Shown here in pieces: positions 34,154 through 42,831 of a DNA stretch of 64,000 nt. This DNA comes from Bradyrhizobium sp. 4 (GTDB lineage: Bacteria > Pseudomonadota > Alphaproteobacteria > Rhizobiales > Xanthobacteraceae). Location of the stretch: positions 5,952,001 through 6,016,000 of the forward strand of contig NZ_CP064686.1 in the NCBI RefSeq assembly GCF_023100905.1. Direction: 5' to 3'. The notes under the pieces were generated by a model, which did not search any database, was not told the origin of the DNA, and saw only the letters and a program-made list of their open reading frames with translations. Numbering within the stretch: the stretch's first letter is position 1; every line of letters begins with the position of its first letter. The position numbers were made by a program, and so were the translations under genes.

Positions 34154-35740
34154 TTAGTGCGCGTCGCCGCTGGCGCCGAACGGCGAGGCCGGCCTCTTCA
34201 ACAGTGTGACGAGCAGGGTGAGGCCGAGATAGAACAGCGTCAGGATGAAGAAGGCATCGCCGAAGCCCATCACCACGGCCTGGCGATGCACGAGTTGCGA
34301 CAGCTGCTTCATCGCCATCAGCGTGGAATCGCCAAGCCCCTGGAACTTCTGCATGAACATGGTCAGGGTTTCGGTCGCGGTCGCGTTGCCCCAGGTGACG
34401 CGCTCCTGCAGGCGCGTGATGTGCAGGTCCGTGCGGTCGTTGAGCACGGTGTTGATGACGGCGAGACCGACCGCGCCGCCGAGATTGCGCATCAGGTTGA
34501 AGAGGCCCGAGGCGTTCTTCACCCGGTCGGGCGCGAGCGTGCCGAGCGCGATGTTGTTGGTCGGCACCATCGCGAACATCATGCCGATGCCGCGCAGGAT
34601 CTGCGGAATCAGCAGCTCGTAGAAATCGTAGTCGCGCGTGATCCACGTCATCTGGTAGGAGCCGAGCGCGAACACGACGAGCCCAAATGCGATCATGTAG
34701 CGCATGTCGTACTTCGCCATGAGGCGGCCGACCACCGGCGCGACCAGGAACATGGTGATGCCCGAGACGAACATGGTCTCGCCGATCATCAGCGCGCTAT
34801 AGCCGCGCACTTCGGCGAGATAGCGCGGATAGATGTAGGTCAGACCGTAGAGGCCGATGCCGATGCAAAACTGAAGGACGCAGCCGATCGCAAAATTGCG
34901 GTTGGAAAAGGTGCGTAGATTGACGATCGGCTCGACCGCCGTGAAGACGCGCCAGAAGAAGGCAATCGCGGAGATGCCGCAGATCCAGGCGCAGATCGCG
35001 ACCGAGGGGTCCTGCATCCATTCATATTGCGGCCCTTCCTCCAGCACGTATTCCAGCGTGCCGAGGAACCCGGCCATGAACAGCAGCCCCCACCAGTCGA
35101 AACGATCGAGCAATTCGAAATGCGGCTCGTCGAAATCGACCAGCGCCAGCACACCGATGGTGATCCCGATGCCGGGCACGATGTTGATGAAGAACAGCCA
35201 GTTCCAGGACATCAGGTCGGTGATGTAGCCACCGACGGTCGGCCCGATGGTCGGAGCCAGCGTCGCGACGAGCCCGATGATGGGACCGACGATGTGGAAT
35301 TTGGTGCGTGGGAAGACGGTGTAGGCCGAAGCGAACACCGTCGGGATCATGCCGGCGCCGAGAAAACCTTGCAGCGCGCGCCAGAGGATCATCTCCTCGA
35401 TGGTGGTGGCGAAGCCGCAGAGCAGGCTCGATGCGGTAAAGCCGGCCGCCGAGATCGCAAACAACAGCCGCGTGCCGAAGGCGCGCGACAGAAATCCCGA
35501 CAGCGGAATCGCGATCACTTCGGCGATCAGATAGGCGGTCTGAACCCAGGAGACCTCGCTGGAGCTTGCCGACAGGCCGGCCTGGATTTCACTCAGGGAC
35601 GCCGAGACGATCTGGATGTCCAGGATCGACATGAACATCCCGAACACCATGATGATGAAAGCGAACAACCGCTTCGGCGCAATGCGCTCCGAAGCGGGGT
35701 CCGCCATCATGGCAGGTGAAGCGGTCGTGGCGTTCGCCAT
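34154..35740 (-). CDS. emrB: DHA2-family MFS drug exporter (EmrB-like)
   Basis: Fourteen-segment proton-coupled drug pump of 528 residues. MFGMFMSILDIQIVSASLSEIQAGL-type N-terminus, WVQTAYLIAEVIAIPLSGFLSRAFGTR (motif A region) and PTIGPTVGGYITDLMSWNWLFFINIVPG (motif C) are all typical of EmrB. Ribosome-binding site GAGGTC precedes ATG 35740. It follows the EmrA-like gene by 25 bp; together they should form a tripartite pump with a TolC-type channel encoded elsewhere. Confidence 0.93.
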   Translation of the reverse strand: MANATTASPAMMADPASERIAPKRLFAFIIMVFGMFMSILDIQIVSASLSEIQAGLSASSSEVSWVQTAYLIAEVIAIPLSGFLSRAFGTRLLFAISAAGFTASSLLCGFATTIEEMILWRALQGFLGAGMIPTVFASAYTVFPRTKFHIVGPIIGLVATLAPTIGPTVGGYITDLMSWNWLFFINIVPGIGITIGVLALVDFDEPHFELLDRFDWWGLLFMAGFLGTLEYVLEEGPQYEWMQDPSVAICAWICGISAIAFFWRVFTAVEPIVNLRTFSNRNFAIGCVLQFCIGIGLYGLTYIYPRYLAEVRGYSALMIGETMFVSGITMFLVAPVVGRLMAKYDMRYMIAFGLVVFALGSYQMTWITRDYDFYELLIPQILRGIGMMFAMVPTNNIALGTLAPDRVKNASGLFNLMRNLGGAVGLAVINTVLNDRTDLHITRLQERVTWGNATATETLTMFMQKFQGLGDSTLMAMKQLSQLVHRQAVVMGFGDAFFILTLFYLGLTLLVTLLKRPASPFGASGDAH

Positions 35741-35765
35741 GGTCTGACCTCGCGGCGCAGGCGCG

Positions 35766-37085
35766 CTACTGCGGATGGATCATGGTGGCGTCGTCGAGAT
35801 CGACCTCGCTGTCGGCGTCGGCCGCGCCCTTGTTAGTGTCGACCGTCGCAGTGACCGACATGCCGGCGCGAAGCAGGTTTTGCTTTGCGACCGACTTCGG
35901 CACGCGGATGCGGACCGGCACGCGCTGCACGATCTTGGTGAAGTTGCCGGTGGCGTTGTCAGGCGGCAGCAGCGTGAACACCGAACCCGCGCCCGCCGCG
36001 ATGCTGTCAACGACACCGGAGAACTTGCGCATGCCGTAGGCGTCGACCTTGATCGTCACCGGCTGACCGGGGCGGATGCGCTTGAGCTGGGTCTCCTTGA
36101 AATTGGCGTCGATATAGACGTTGTCGAGCGGCACGACGTTGCCGAGCCGCTGGCCCACCGCGACGAAGTCGCCGGCGCTGACGAGCCGGTTCGAGAACGT
36201 GCCGTCGACCGGCGCGCGCACCGCGGTGAAGGCGAGATCGCGCTCGGCCTTGGCCAGCGTGGTCTTGAGTTCGGCGAGCTGCGCCTGCGCTTCGGCCTGC
36301 TGCGCCTTGGCGACGTCGACATTGCTGAGCGCGACGTCGTAGGCGGCCTGCGCAGCCTTGACCGCGGCGGCGCCCTGGTCGCGTCCGGCTTCGGAGCTCT
36401 CGAAGGTGGCGCGCGAGGCAAACCCCTTGTTGCTCAGCGCTTGCTGGCGCTCATAATCGAGGTCGGCGCGCTTGAGGCCGGCTTCGGCGGAGACGAGCTG
36501 CGCCTTGGCTTGTGCGACCTGGCTGTCGAGCGCCGCGACTTGGCGGCCGATGCGATCGATGGTGGCCTGCTGGGTCGCGATCCTGGTCGCGGCGGCGTCG
36601 ACCGCGATCTTGTAGTCGCCGTCGTCGATGCGGAAGACGATGTCACCGGCGCGGACCGTCGTGTTGTCGCCGGCGAGGATCGAGGAGACGTGGCCGGCAA
36701 CGCGCGCGCCCAGCATGGTGTTATTGGCGCGGACATAGGCGTCGTCGGTCGCGACGTAGAAGCGGCCGACCAGCGTGTAATAGCCGGCATAGCTCGCGGC
36801 CGCGAGCGCCAGCACCAGCCCTACTCCCATCATCACGAACTTGCGCTTGCCGGACTTCGGCGCGCCGGCGGCGGCGGGCGCGTCGGGGGCTGCGGCCGGC
36901 TTGTCGGTCACGGGCGTCTCCGGCGCCTCGCTGGGGCGGCGCTTGGTTTCCTCGGCCACATGAGAGCGCAACTGCTCGGCGAGAGCTACAGACGTCTCGG
37001 TGGCAGCGTCACCACCCGCGGGCGTCGGCGTCTCCGCGGCGTCCGGGCGAAGGACGCGCGCAGCCTGATCTCTCACTACGGCCAT
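35766..37085 (-). CDS. emrA: HlyD/EmrA-family membrane fusion protein
   Basis: Periplasmic adaptor of 439 residues. A cytoplasmic tail of about 80 residues rich in Ala/Pro/Glu is followed by one membrane anchor (FVMMGVGLVLALAAASYAGYY), a split lipoyl domain (GARVAGHVSSILAGDNTTVRAGD and VRAPVDGTFSNRLVSAGDFVAVGQ), a long coiled-coil hairpin between them and a beta-barrel region. ATG 37085 has GGGGGAGG upstream; an upstream alternative start adds five residues. The gene is divergent from the tetR gene and shares its operator region. Confidence 0.93.
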   Translation of the reverse strand: MAVVRDQAARVLRPDAAETPTPAGGDAATETSVALAEQLRSHVAEETKRRPSEAPETPVTDKPAAAPDAPAAAGAPKSGKRKFVMMGVGLVLALAAASYAGYYTLVGRFYVATDDAYVRANNTMLGARVAGHVSSILAGDNTTVRAGDIVFRIDDGDYKIAVDAAATRIATQQATIDRIGRQVAALDSQVAQAKAQLVSAEAGLKRADLDYERQQALSNKGFASRATFESSEAGRDQGAAAVKAAQAAYDVALSNVDVAKAQQAEAQAQLAELKTTLAKAERDLAFTAVRAPVDGTFSNRLVSAGDFVAVGQRLGNVVPLDNVYIDANFKETQLKRIRPGQPVTIKVDAYGMRKFSGVVDSIAAGAGSVFTLLPPDNATGNFTKIVQRVPVRIRVPKSVAKQNLLRAGMSVTATVDTNKGAADADSEVDLDDATMIHPQ

Positions 37086-37160
37086 GGAGGCCTCCCCCAA
37101 AAAAGCGCAATGAGGGACGGCCGCCGTGCGGCCGGGTCCCTCTCGCCGATCCCAAATATC

Positions 37161-37183
37161 ATTGACCGAACGGTTCGGTCAAT
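37161..37183. promoter_or_regulatory. TetR-type palindromic operator
   Basis: Perfect palindrome with 11-bp arms ATTGACCGAAC and GTTCGGTCAAT around a central G, in the 195-bp divergent region between emrA and tetR. TTGACCGAA-type palindromes are classical sites for TetR-family repressors of drug pumps. It lies 76 bp from the emrA start and 98 bp from the tetR start, so it could control both genes. Confidence 0.88.
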
Positions 37184-37280
37184 ATAGATAATATTCCCGG
37201 ACAGACCCTACTGGCCCGAATCCTTTATTTCGGTTTCATGACCCTCGACCGAAGCAAAAACTTTCCGAGACCCTGAACCA

Positions 37281-37916
37281 ATGGTTGTAACCGGCCGCGA
37301 ACATCTGCACGTCATCCAAGAGGAGGACAGCTCCAAACGCCGCCAGATCCTGGACGGGGCCCGCAAGGTGTTCATGGATCTCGGGTTTGACGGTGCCAGC
37401 ATGGGCGAAATCGCCCGCGCGGCGCAGGTCTCCAAAGGCACGCTTTACGTCTACTTCGCTGACAAATGCGCGCTGTTCGAAGCCATCCTTGAGCAGGAGG
37501 CGCTCCAGCACGGGCAGGTCGCGTTCAATTTCGATCCGGCACGCGATGTTGAAACCACGCTGAAGGATTTCGGCCGGGCCTACAATCGTCTGCTGTGCCG
37601 GCCCGGCGGCGGGTCCGCGATCCGCACCGTGATGGCGATCGCCGAGCGCATGCCCGATCTCGGCCGCCGCTATTATGCGCGCGTGCTGGACAAATCCATC
37701 AACCGCCTCTCCGACTATCTCAACACCCATGTCGCCTCCGGCGATCTCGAGATCGACGATTGCGATCTGGCGGCGTCGCAGTTCATGGAACTGTGCAAGG
37801 CCTCGCTCTTCCTGCCCTTCGTCTTCCAGGCCGCGCCCGCACCGTCGGAAGAACGCATGAGCGAGGTCGTCGACAGCGCGACGCGGATGTTCCTGGCGGC
37901 TTATCGGGCGAAGTAG
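37281..37916 (+). CDS. TetR-family repressor, probable regulator of emrAB
   Basis: Regulator of 211 residues. The N-terminal HTH (RRQILDGARKVFMDLGFDGASMGEIARAAQVSKGTLYVYFADK, about residues 20-63) is a textbook TetR domain. The C-terminal ligand domain includes MAIAERMPDLGRRYYARVLD, seen in the TetR_C subfamily linked to EmrAB/AcrAB pumps. Divergence from emrA and the shared palindrome indicate that it represses both the pump and itself, releasing when a toxic ligand binds. Confidence 0.92.
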   Translation: MVVTGREHLHVIQEEDSSKRRQILDGARKVFMDLGFDGASMGEIARAAQVSKGTLYVYFADKCALFEAILEQEALQHGQVAFNFDPARDVETTLKDFGRAYNRLLCRPGGGSAIRTVMAIAERMPDLGRRYYARVLDKSINRLSDYLNTHVASGDLEIDDCDLAASQFMELCKASLFLPFVFQAAPAPSEERMSEVVDSATRMFLAAYRAK

Positions 37917-37968
37917 CGCCAGGCGGGCATGCGTTGCAGGCCATTCCGGCGCTCCTATATTGGGCCTC

Positions 37969-38310
37969 ATGTCCCGTGATCTTCGGCCGCCGGTCGATAT
38001 CCTCCATTATGAGATCGTTCAGGAACAGGCCTCCGCGCTTGGACGGATGGGCCGCACGCTCGAGCAGGCGCTCGCGCGCTTGCGCGAGTTCGACGCCGCC
38101 CATGCCCTCCCCGAGGTGCCGGACTCGATGCAACCGGCCAGGCGCAAGCTGGTGATGGAAGCCGGTCACGCGCTCTGGATGTTCGTGGTGCAGCGTGAGG
38201 CATCCGGCTTGCGCGACAGCCGCCACATCATGCGGACCTACAATGTCCCGGCCGAGGTGCAGCTGTGTATGGGGCTGGTCCCAGCACCGTCGAAGTCGGC
38301 CCGAAAATGA
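37969..38310 (+). CDS. Conserved hypothetical protein
   Basis: Protein of 113 residues starting MSRDLRPPVDILHYEIVQEQ. It is largely helical by composition, with Leu/Ala heptad-like spacing (ALGRMGRTLEQALARLREFDAAH) and a basic C-terminus (VPAPSKSARK). No signal peptide, membrane segment or catalytic motif is visible. It follows tetR by 52 bp on the same strand and may be co-transcribed. I do not recognise the family. Confidence 0.7.
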   Translation: MSRDLRPPVDILHYEIVQEQASALGRMGRTLEQALARLREFDAAHALPEVPDSMQPARRKLVMEAGHALWMFVVQREASGLRDSRHIMRTYNVPAEVQLCMGLVPAPSKSARK

Positions 38311-38652
38311 TTTGCTACGGCGCCCGGCGCTCGGGCGTGCACTCCTTTGACAAGAAGCGGTTGTGCTTCCCGATGTCAGCTAAATCGTCAGGGAAAAACA
38401 GGCCCCAGCTCGCGGGGGGGCATTGAGCTGGGGCCATTGGGGTCACCCTTGGGGAAGGGTATCGGGAAAACTTGGCAATGGCAGGAATGTTCCTCCATTA
38501 ATTTTGAAGAGGAATTGGCGCCGCGGGAGGAATGGCACGTACTGGTCTCTAAGTGCCCGGCGTAGCTTGAACTGCTTCGCTTTGTTCGTTCCACCGATGG
38601 AACAAAGAACCTTATGTGCACTTTGTAACGTTGGGCGAAGCAGGGGGAAGAT
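38311..38652. other. Gene-free region with minus-strand terminator and palindromes
   Basis: 342 bp with no plus-strand gene. It contains the minus-strand terminator listed separately, a palindromic GTTCCA-CCGA-TGGAAC (38588-38603 area) nested in CTTTGTT/AACAAAG, and on the minus strand GGAAC (38493-38489) followed after 17 bp by GTTTT, resembling the GGAAC-N16/17-GTT promoter of the general stress sigma factor EcfG. Confidence 0.45.
38393..38435 (-). terminator. Intrinsic terminator oriented on the minus strand
   Basis: Perfect 11-bp stem GGCCCCAGCTC / GAGCTGGGGCC (38401-38411 and 38425-38435). Only the minus-strand reading is followed by a T-run (TGTTTTT at 38400-38394). No annotated minus-strand gene lies upstream until the Crp/Fnr gene more than 1 kb away, so it implies an unannotated transcript. 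Confidence 0.75.
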
Positions 38653-39051
38653 GTGAATACGGCGGAACTTCCAACCATTCTGTTGATCGAAGACGAGGAT
38701 GCGCTCCAGCTCATCGTCGAAGACGCTCTCTCGGAGGGAGGATTTCAGATCGCGACCGTGAAGACGGGCGAGGAAGCCGTCACGCTCCTGAAGGGTGGTC
38801 AGCCCTACCGGGCGCTCGTCACTGACCTCAATCTGCTGGGGCGCCTCGACGGCTGGGAGGTCGCAAGGGCCGCCCGTGAGATCGACCCGCATTTTCCCGT
38901 AGTTTACATGACCGGCGGCGCGGCCGATAAATGGCCCATCTGCGGTGTACCGAACAGCATTCTGCTTCAGAAACCATTTGCGCCCGCGCAAGTCGTTTCG
39001 GCTGTTTCCCAGCTCCTGAACGCGGCCTCGCAGCAGACGGGTCCCGCCTGA
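38653..39051 (+). CDS. Single-domain response regulator
   Basis: Receiver domain only, 132 residues. Acidic pocket IEDED at 12-16, phosphoacceptor Asp58 in LVTDLNLLG, Thr87 in YMTGG and the conserved Lys107 in LLQKPFAP are all present, so it should be phosphorylated. There is no output domain. GTG start at 38653 with GGGGGAAG upstream. It is followed 15 bp later by a second receiver protein. No histidine kinase lies nearby, so the partner must be encoded elsewhere. Confidence 0.93.
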   Translation: MNTAELPTILLIEDEDALQLIVEDALSEGGFQIATVKTGEEAVTLLKGGQPYRALVTDLNLLGRLDGWEVARAAREIDPHFPVVYMTGGAADKWPICGVPNSILLQKPFAPAQVVSAVSQLLNAASQQTGPA

Positions 39052-39066
39052 GAAACGGCGAGATCC

Positions 39067-39444
39067 GTGTCTGCATCAGTCCTCCTCATCGAAGATGAAG
39101 CGCTCATCCGAATGATGCTGGTCGAGATGATCGAGGAAGCGGGTCATTCAGTTGTTGCAGAAGCGGGAAACGTCACCAAGGGTGCCGTTCTTGCGACGGA
39201 TGCCGAGTTCGATCTCGCGATCCTGGACATCAATCTCGGCGGCGACACCATCGAGCCAATCGCCACAGCAGTTGCGGGACGCGGCAAGCCCTTTTTCTTC
39301 GTGAGCGGCTACGGATCGTCGGGTGTGCCTGATGCCTTCAGGGGCACCCCGGTCGTGAGAAAGCCTTGCTTGCTGGCAGAGTTGCAAACCGCCATCGATG
39401 CCGCACTGGCGCGAGTGCCGAGTAAAAACCTTGGGCCGATCTAG
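39067..39444 (+). CDS. Single-domain response regulator
   Basis: Second receiver-only protein, 125 residues. Acidic residues IEDEA at 8-12, phosphoacceptor Asp54 in AILDINLGG, Ser80 in FFVSGYG and Lys99 in VVRKPCLL are in place. GTG start at 39067. The arrangement suggests an operon of two CheY-like proteins that may share one hybrid kinase. Its similarity to the upstream gene is only at motif level, so it is not a recent duplicate. Confidence 0.93.
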   Translation: MSASVLLIEDEALIRMMLVEMIEEAGHSVVAEAGNVTKGAVLATDAEFDLAILDINLGGDTIEPIATAVAGRGKPFFFVSGYGSSGVPDAFRGTPVVRKPCLLAELQTAIDAALARVPSKNLGPI

Positions 39445-39577
39445 CCGATTGCCTCGGCCTGGTATCGTAGTCGATGTGCATTGCTGCGATCGTCCGCAAC
39501 GGGTCACAAGCCGTCCATCATGCTCAACGCGGAAGACTTCCGTTTGCAACGGTGAGCTGACCTTCATGCGTACACGC

Positions 39578-40306
39578 CTAGTCGGTCACCTGCTTCCGGA
39601 GCGCGGCGAGATCGTTGACGACCATCTTGGTCGGGCCGGTCCAGATGATGCCGTCGTCCTGGAGGCGGCTGAGGATCAGGCTGATCGACTGGCGCGTCGC
39701 GCCGATCATGCGCGCGAGATTGGCCTGCGTGATGCGGCCGAGCGAGATCGGGCCGCTCTCGTCCTGGGCTGCGTTCTCGCACAGCTTGACCAGGAGCAGC
39801 ACCAACCGTTCCGCCGCCTTCTGTCCCGCCAGCGTCTGCGCCAGCATCGAATAGGTCTCGCCCTTGAAGCCGAGGCACTCAATCAGCGCGACTGCGAACG
39901 ACGGCGACTGCGCGATCAGCCGGCGGACGGCATCCTGGTCGAGATGCAGTGCTTCGACCCGCCCGAGCGCGCGAGCCGACCAACTGTGGCGGTGATCGCC
40001 GAGGATATAGGGCGCGCCGACGAAGTCGCCTGCCTCCCAGGTCGACAGCATGAGCTCGCGCCCCTGCGTGCCGGCATGGGTGCTTTCGACGATCCCGTTC
40101 AGGATGATGTGGACGCCGTTTGCAGGCTCGCCCTCCCGGAGTAGATATTCGCGGTTCTGGTAGTTCGCGAGCCTGCCGGTTCGCATCACCAGCTCCAGAT
40201 CGGGCTTGTCCAACGCCTTCAGCACATAACGTCCGGTCCCGGGCCGTGACGTTTCGGCGCGCGGCTCAGCTGGATCGGCCACCTCATGCGCATCGCTGCG
40301 CTCCAC
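39578..40306 (-). CDS. Crp/Fnr-family transcriptional regulator
   Basis: Protein of 242 residues. A cyclic-nucleotide-binding-type beta-roll (YLLREGEPANGVHIILNGIVES, about 53-75) is followed by the dimer helix and a winged HTH (RITQANLARMIGATRQSISLILSRLQDDGII). There are no N-terminal Cys residues, so it is not an oxygen-sensing Fnr. The GTG at 40306 has AGGGAGA 6 bp upstream and is preferred; the frame stays open far upstream only as a shadow of the amidase gene. It lies 47 bp downstream of that gene, same strand. Confidence 0.9.
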   Translation of the reverse strand: MERSDAHEVADPAEPRAETSRPGTGRYVLKALDKPDLELVMRTGRLANYQNREYLLREGEPANGVHIILNGIVESTHAGTQGRELMLSTWEAGDFVGAPYILGDHRHSWSARALGRVEALHLDQDAVRRLIAQSPSFAVALIECLGFKGETYSMLAQTLAGQKAAERLVLLLVKLCENAAQDESGPISLGRITQANLARMIGATRQSISLILSRLQDDGIIWTGPTKMVVNDLAALRKQVTD

Positions 40307-40353
40307 GATCGGTCTCCCTTCGAGTGACGGCTCGAAGGCTAGGAGGTCTCCGC

Positions 40354-41733
40354 TCAGATTGCAACGCGGCGCAGATGGTCGGGCCCGGCTGAAGCCTCCA
40401 CGAAAGCGCAAGCCAGATCGGTGAGCAGGCGTTCCCGGCCGGCCGGCGCCAGGAACGTGACGCCATAGGGCACGCCGGCTGCGGTGACGGCGTTCGGAAC
40501 GGCGATGGCGGCCAGGCCCAGCGGGTTGGCGTAATTGGTGTAATAGCCGTTGTTGAAGTTGGCCGTCAGCGGATCGCGCGCGACGTCGTCGATGCTCAGC
40601 ACGGTGCCGACCGTCGGCACGACCAGCGCGTCGTGATCTTGCCAGAAATCGCGCAGCGACCGCTGGACCTCCTTGACCTTGTAGAGCGCGCGATAGGCGT
40701 CGGCCGCCGTGAACTTCCGGCTGCCGATGACGAGGTCGCGCACGATCTTCACGCCCGCGTCCGGGTTGGCGTCGAGGAATGCGCCGACCGAGACGTCCCG
40801 TTCGGCGAGGAACGGTCCGAAAAACATCAAATCGTTGACCGAGATGAACGGCGCGAAATCGACCGATGCGACCGACAGATCGAGTTGCCGCAGCTTGCGA
40901 AGCCCATCGCCGAACAGCGCCTCCGTCTCCGCATTGCCGAAGAACCTGAGCTGATCCGGACGCGGCGTTGCGATGTTGAGGGGCCGGGTTGGCGATGCCT
41001 GCTCCGTCCATCCGGCGAAAGCTTCTGGTGAAAAACAGTCCTCGGCATCGCGCCGCGCCAACACGCGATAGATCTCGTGGCCATCGCGGGGGTCGCGCGT
41101 GTAGAGCGAGATGGTATCAAAACTACGGCACGCGTAGACCATGCCGCGCTGACTGAAGGCGCCGGGCGCCGGCTTGAAGCCGGTCACGCCACAATAGGAC
41201 GCCGGCACCCTGCCCGATCCGCCAGTATCGGTGCCGAACGCAAAGGACGAGGTGCCCGTCGCGACCGACACCGCTGCGCCCGAGCTGGAGCCGCCGGGGA
41301 TGTAGTCGGGGTTGTGCGGGTTGCGGGCGATGCCATAGGGCGAGCGCACGCCGACGAGGCCGGTCGCGAACTGATCCATATTGGTTTTGCCGAGATAGAT
41401 CGCGCCGGCGGCGATGGCGTAGGCGACGACCGGGCTGGTATCTTTCGCGGTGTAGGCGAATTCCGGGCAGGCCGAGGTGGTCTGCTCGCCGGCCACGTCG
41501 ATACAATCCTTGACCGAGAACACGAGACCGTAGAGCGGCAGCTCGCCGATCTCGCCAATGCGCGCATCGAGCGCGCGGGCCTTCGCCATGACGCCGTCTG
41601 GATTTGCCGTCGAGATCCAGACGCCGCTCTGGTCGGCGTCGTCAAGGCGCGACAACACATGCGCGGCGACATCGGACGGCGTGAGCTCACCGCTGTGATA
41701 GGCGGCACGGAGATGGCCAGGTGCGAGATTCAT
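40354..41733 (-). CDS. Amidase-signature hydrolase, allophanate hydrolase-like (AtzF N-terminal type)
   Basis: Amidase signature enzyme of 459 residues with the Ser-cisSer-Lys triad: Lys75 in FSVKDCIDVAG, cis-Ser in IPGGSSSGAAVSVATG (about 149-150) and nucleophile Ser173 in DTGGSGRVPASYCG. The sequence resembles the amidase domain of allophanate hydrolases but lacks their extra C-terminal domain. It probably releases ammonia from an imported amide or urea derivative. It is co-directional with the ABC importer genes, 61 bp after the binding protein gene. Confidence 0.85.
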   Translation of the reverse strand: MNLAPGHLRAAYHSGELTPSDVAAHVLSRLDDADQSGVWISTANPDGVMAKARALDARIGEIGELPLYGLVFSVKDCIDVAGEQTTSACPEFAYTAKDTSPVVAYAIAAGAIYLGKTNMDQFATGLVGVRSPYGIARNPHNPDYIPGGSSSGAAVSVATGTSSFAFGTDTGGSGRVPASYCGVTGFKPAPGAFSQRGMVYACRSFDTISLYTRDPRDGHEIYRVLARRDAEDCFSPEAFAGWTEQASPTRPLNIATPRPDQLRFFGNAETEALFGDGLRKLRQLDLSVASVDFAPFISVNDLMFFGPFLAERDVSVGAFLDANPDAGVKIVRDLVIGSRKFTAADAYRALYKVKEVQRSLRDFWQDHDALVVPTVGTVLSIDDVARDPLTANFNNGYYTNYANPLGLAAIAVPNAVTAAGVPYGVTFLAPAGRERLLTDLACAFVEASAGPDHLRRVAI

Positions 41734-41794
41734 GTCGGTCACGTGCTTGCGGGAATTGGCAATGTGCCGGCGAGGCAGACCCGCCGGCACCGAC

Positions 41795-42802
41795 CTAGCG
41801 GCCGATCACCTTCTCCAGATAGGCGGGCTGGATGAAGGCTTCGAAGTCGGCGCGCGGCAGCAGCTTCGGCAGGCGCTCCTGCTTCACCAAGAAATCGGCG
41901 GTCGAGATCAGCGTGTCGACGAACTTGCCCTTTTTCGCGGATGTGCCGAGATACTCCTCCGTGAGCTGCTTGTTGCAGGGGATCATCCCGGTTCCTTTCA
42001 TCATTCGCTGCGCGTCCTCGATGGGCAGCGAAAGCTCCTCCGCGATGATCTCGGCGGTCTTCTCCGGGTTCTTCAGCCAGAAGTCGATGCCTTCGCATTC
42101 GGCCTTGATGAACTTGTCGACGTAGGACGGATACTTCTCCGCGAACGTGTTCATGACGACGCCGATGTCCCAGGTCGGGTAGCCGCGCTTGGCCATCTCG
42201 CCCGAGGTGACGAGGATCTTGCCGCCGTTCTTCACAGCCTTGCCGAGATTCGGCTCCCAGAACCAGGCCGCGTCGATGTCGCCGCGAAGCCAGGCCGCCG
42301 CGATGTCCGACGGCGCGAGGTCCAGAATCTTCATCGAGGCGGGATCGACACCCTCGTCCTTGAGCGCCTGGAGCAGGAGGTAGTGCGTCGTTGAGCCGAA
42401 CGGCGCCGCCACGGTCTTGCCCTTGAGGTCCTTGAGCGAGGTGATGTTCTTGTCGGCGCGAACCACCATCGACTCGACGTAGTCGAGCATGTTGATCACC
42501 AGGATGCCCTTGATCGGCAGGGCGCGCGTCGCGCCGATCGCGGTCGGCGGGTTGCCGAGGCCGCCGAAATCGACGTCGTTGCCAGCGATCGCGCGCAGCA
42601 TGTCGCCACCGCCGCCGATCTTGACGTATTTGATGTCGACGCCCGGCATCTCCTTGGCGAGCAGGCCAAGATGCTTGGTGACCAGCTGCGCGTTGACGAG
42701 GTTCAGATAGCCGACGGTCACCTTCGCCGGCTTGTCCTCGGCGCGGACTGCACCCGTGAGCGCCAACGTGGTAACCGCGAGCGTCGCAATCAGTCTCTTC
42801 AT
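41795..42802 (-). CDS. ABC transporter substrate-binding protein, taurine/sulfonate-like
   Basis: Periplasmic binding protein of 335 residues with signal peptide MKRLIATLAVTTLALTGAVRA. The mature part has the SsuA/TauA layout: VTVGYLNLVNAQLVTKHLGLL, a Gly-rich loop IGGGGDMLRAIAGNDVDFGGLG, and AAWLRGDIDAAWFWEPNLGKAV. Such proteins bind taurine, sulfonates, nitrate or related small anions. ATG 42802 has GGAGG upstream. The permease gene precedes it; no ATPase gene is in the cluster. Confidence 0.92.
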   Translation of the reverse strand: MKRLIATLAVTTLALTGAVRAEDKPAKVTVGYLNLVNAQLVTKHLGLLAKEMPGVDIKYVKIGGGGDMLRAIAGNDVDFGGLGNPPTAIGATRALPIKGILVINMLDYVESMVVRADKNITSLKDLKGKTVAAPFGSTTHYLLLQALKDEGVDPASMKILDLAPSDIAAAWLRGDIDAAWFWEPNLGKAVKNGGKILVTSGEMAKRGYPTWDIGVVMNTFAEKYPSYVDKFIKAECEGIDFWLKNPEKTAEIIAEELSLPIEDAQRMMKGTGMIPCNKQLTEEYLGTSAKKGKFVDTLISTADFLVKQERLPKLLPRADFEAFIQPAYLEKVIGR

Positions 42803-42831
42803 GGAGGTCTCCCCTACGATCAGAATTGGAT

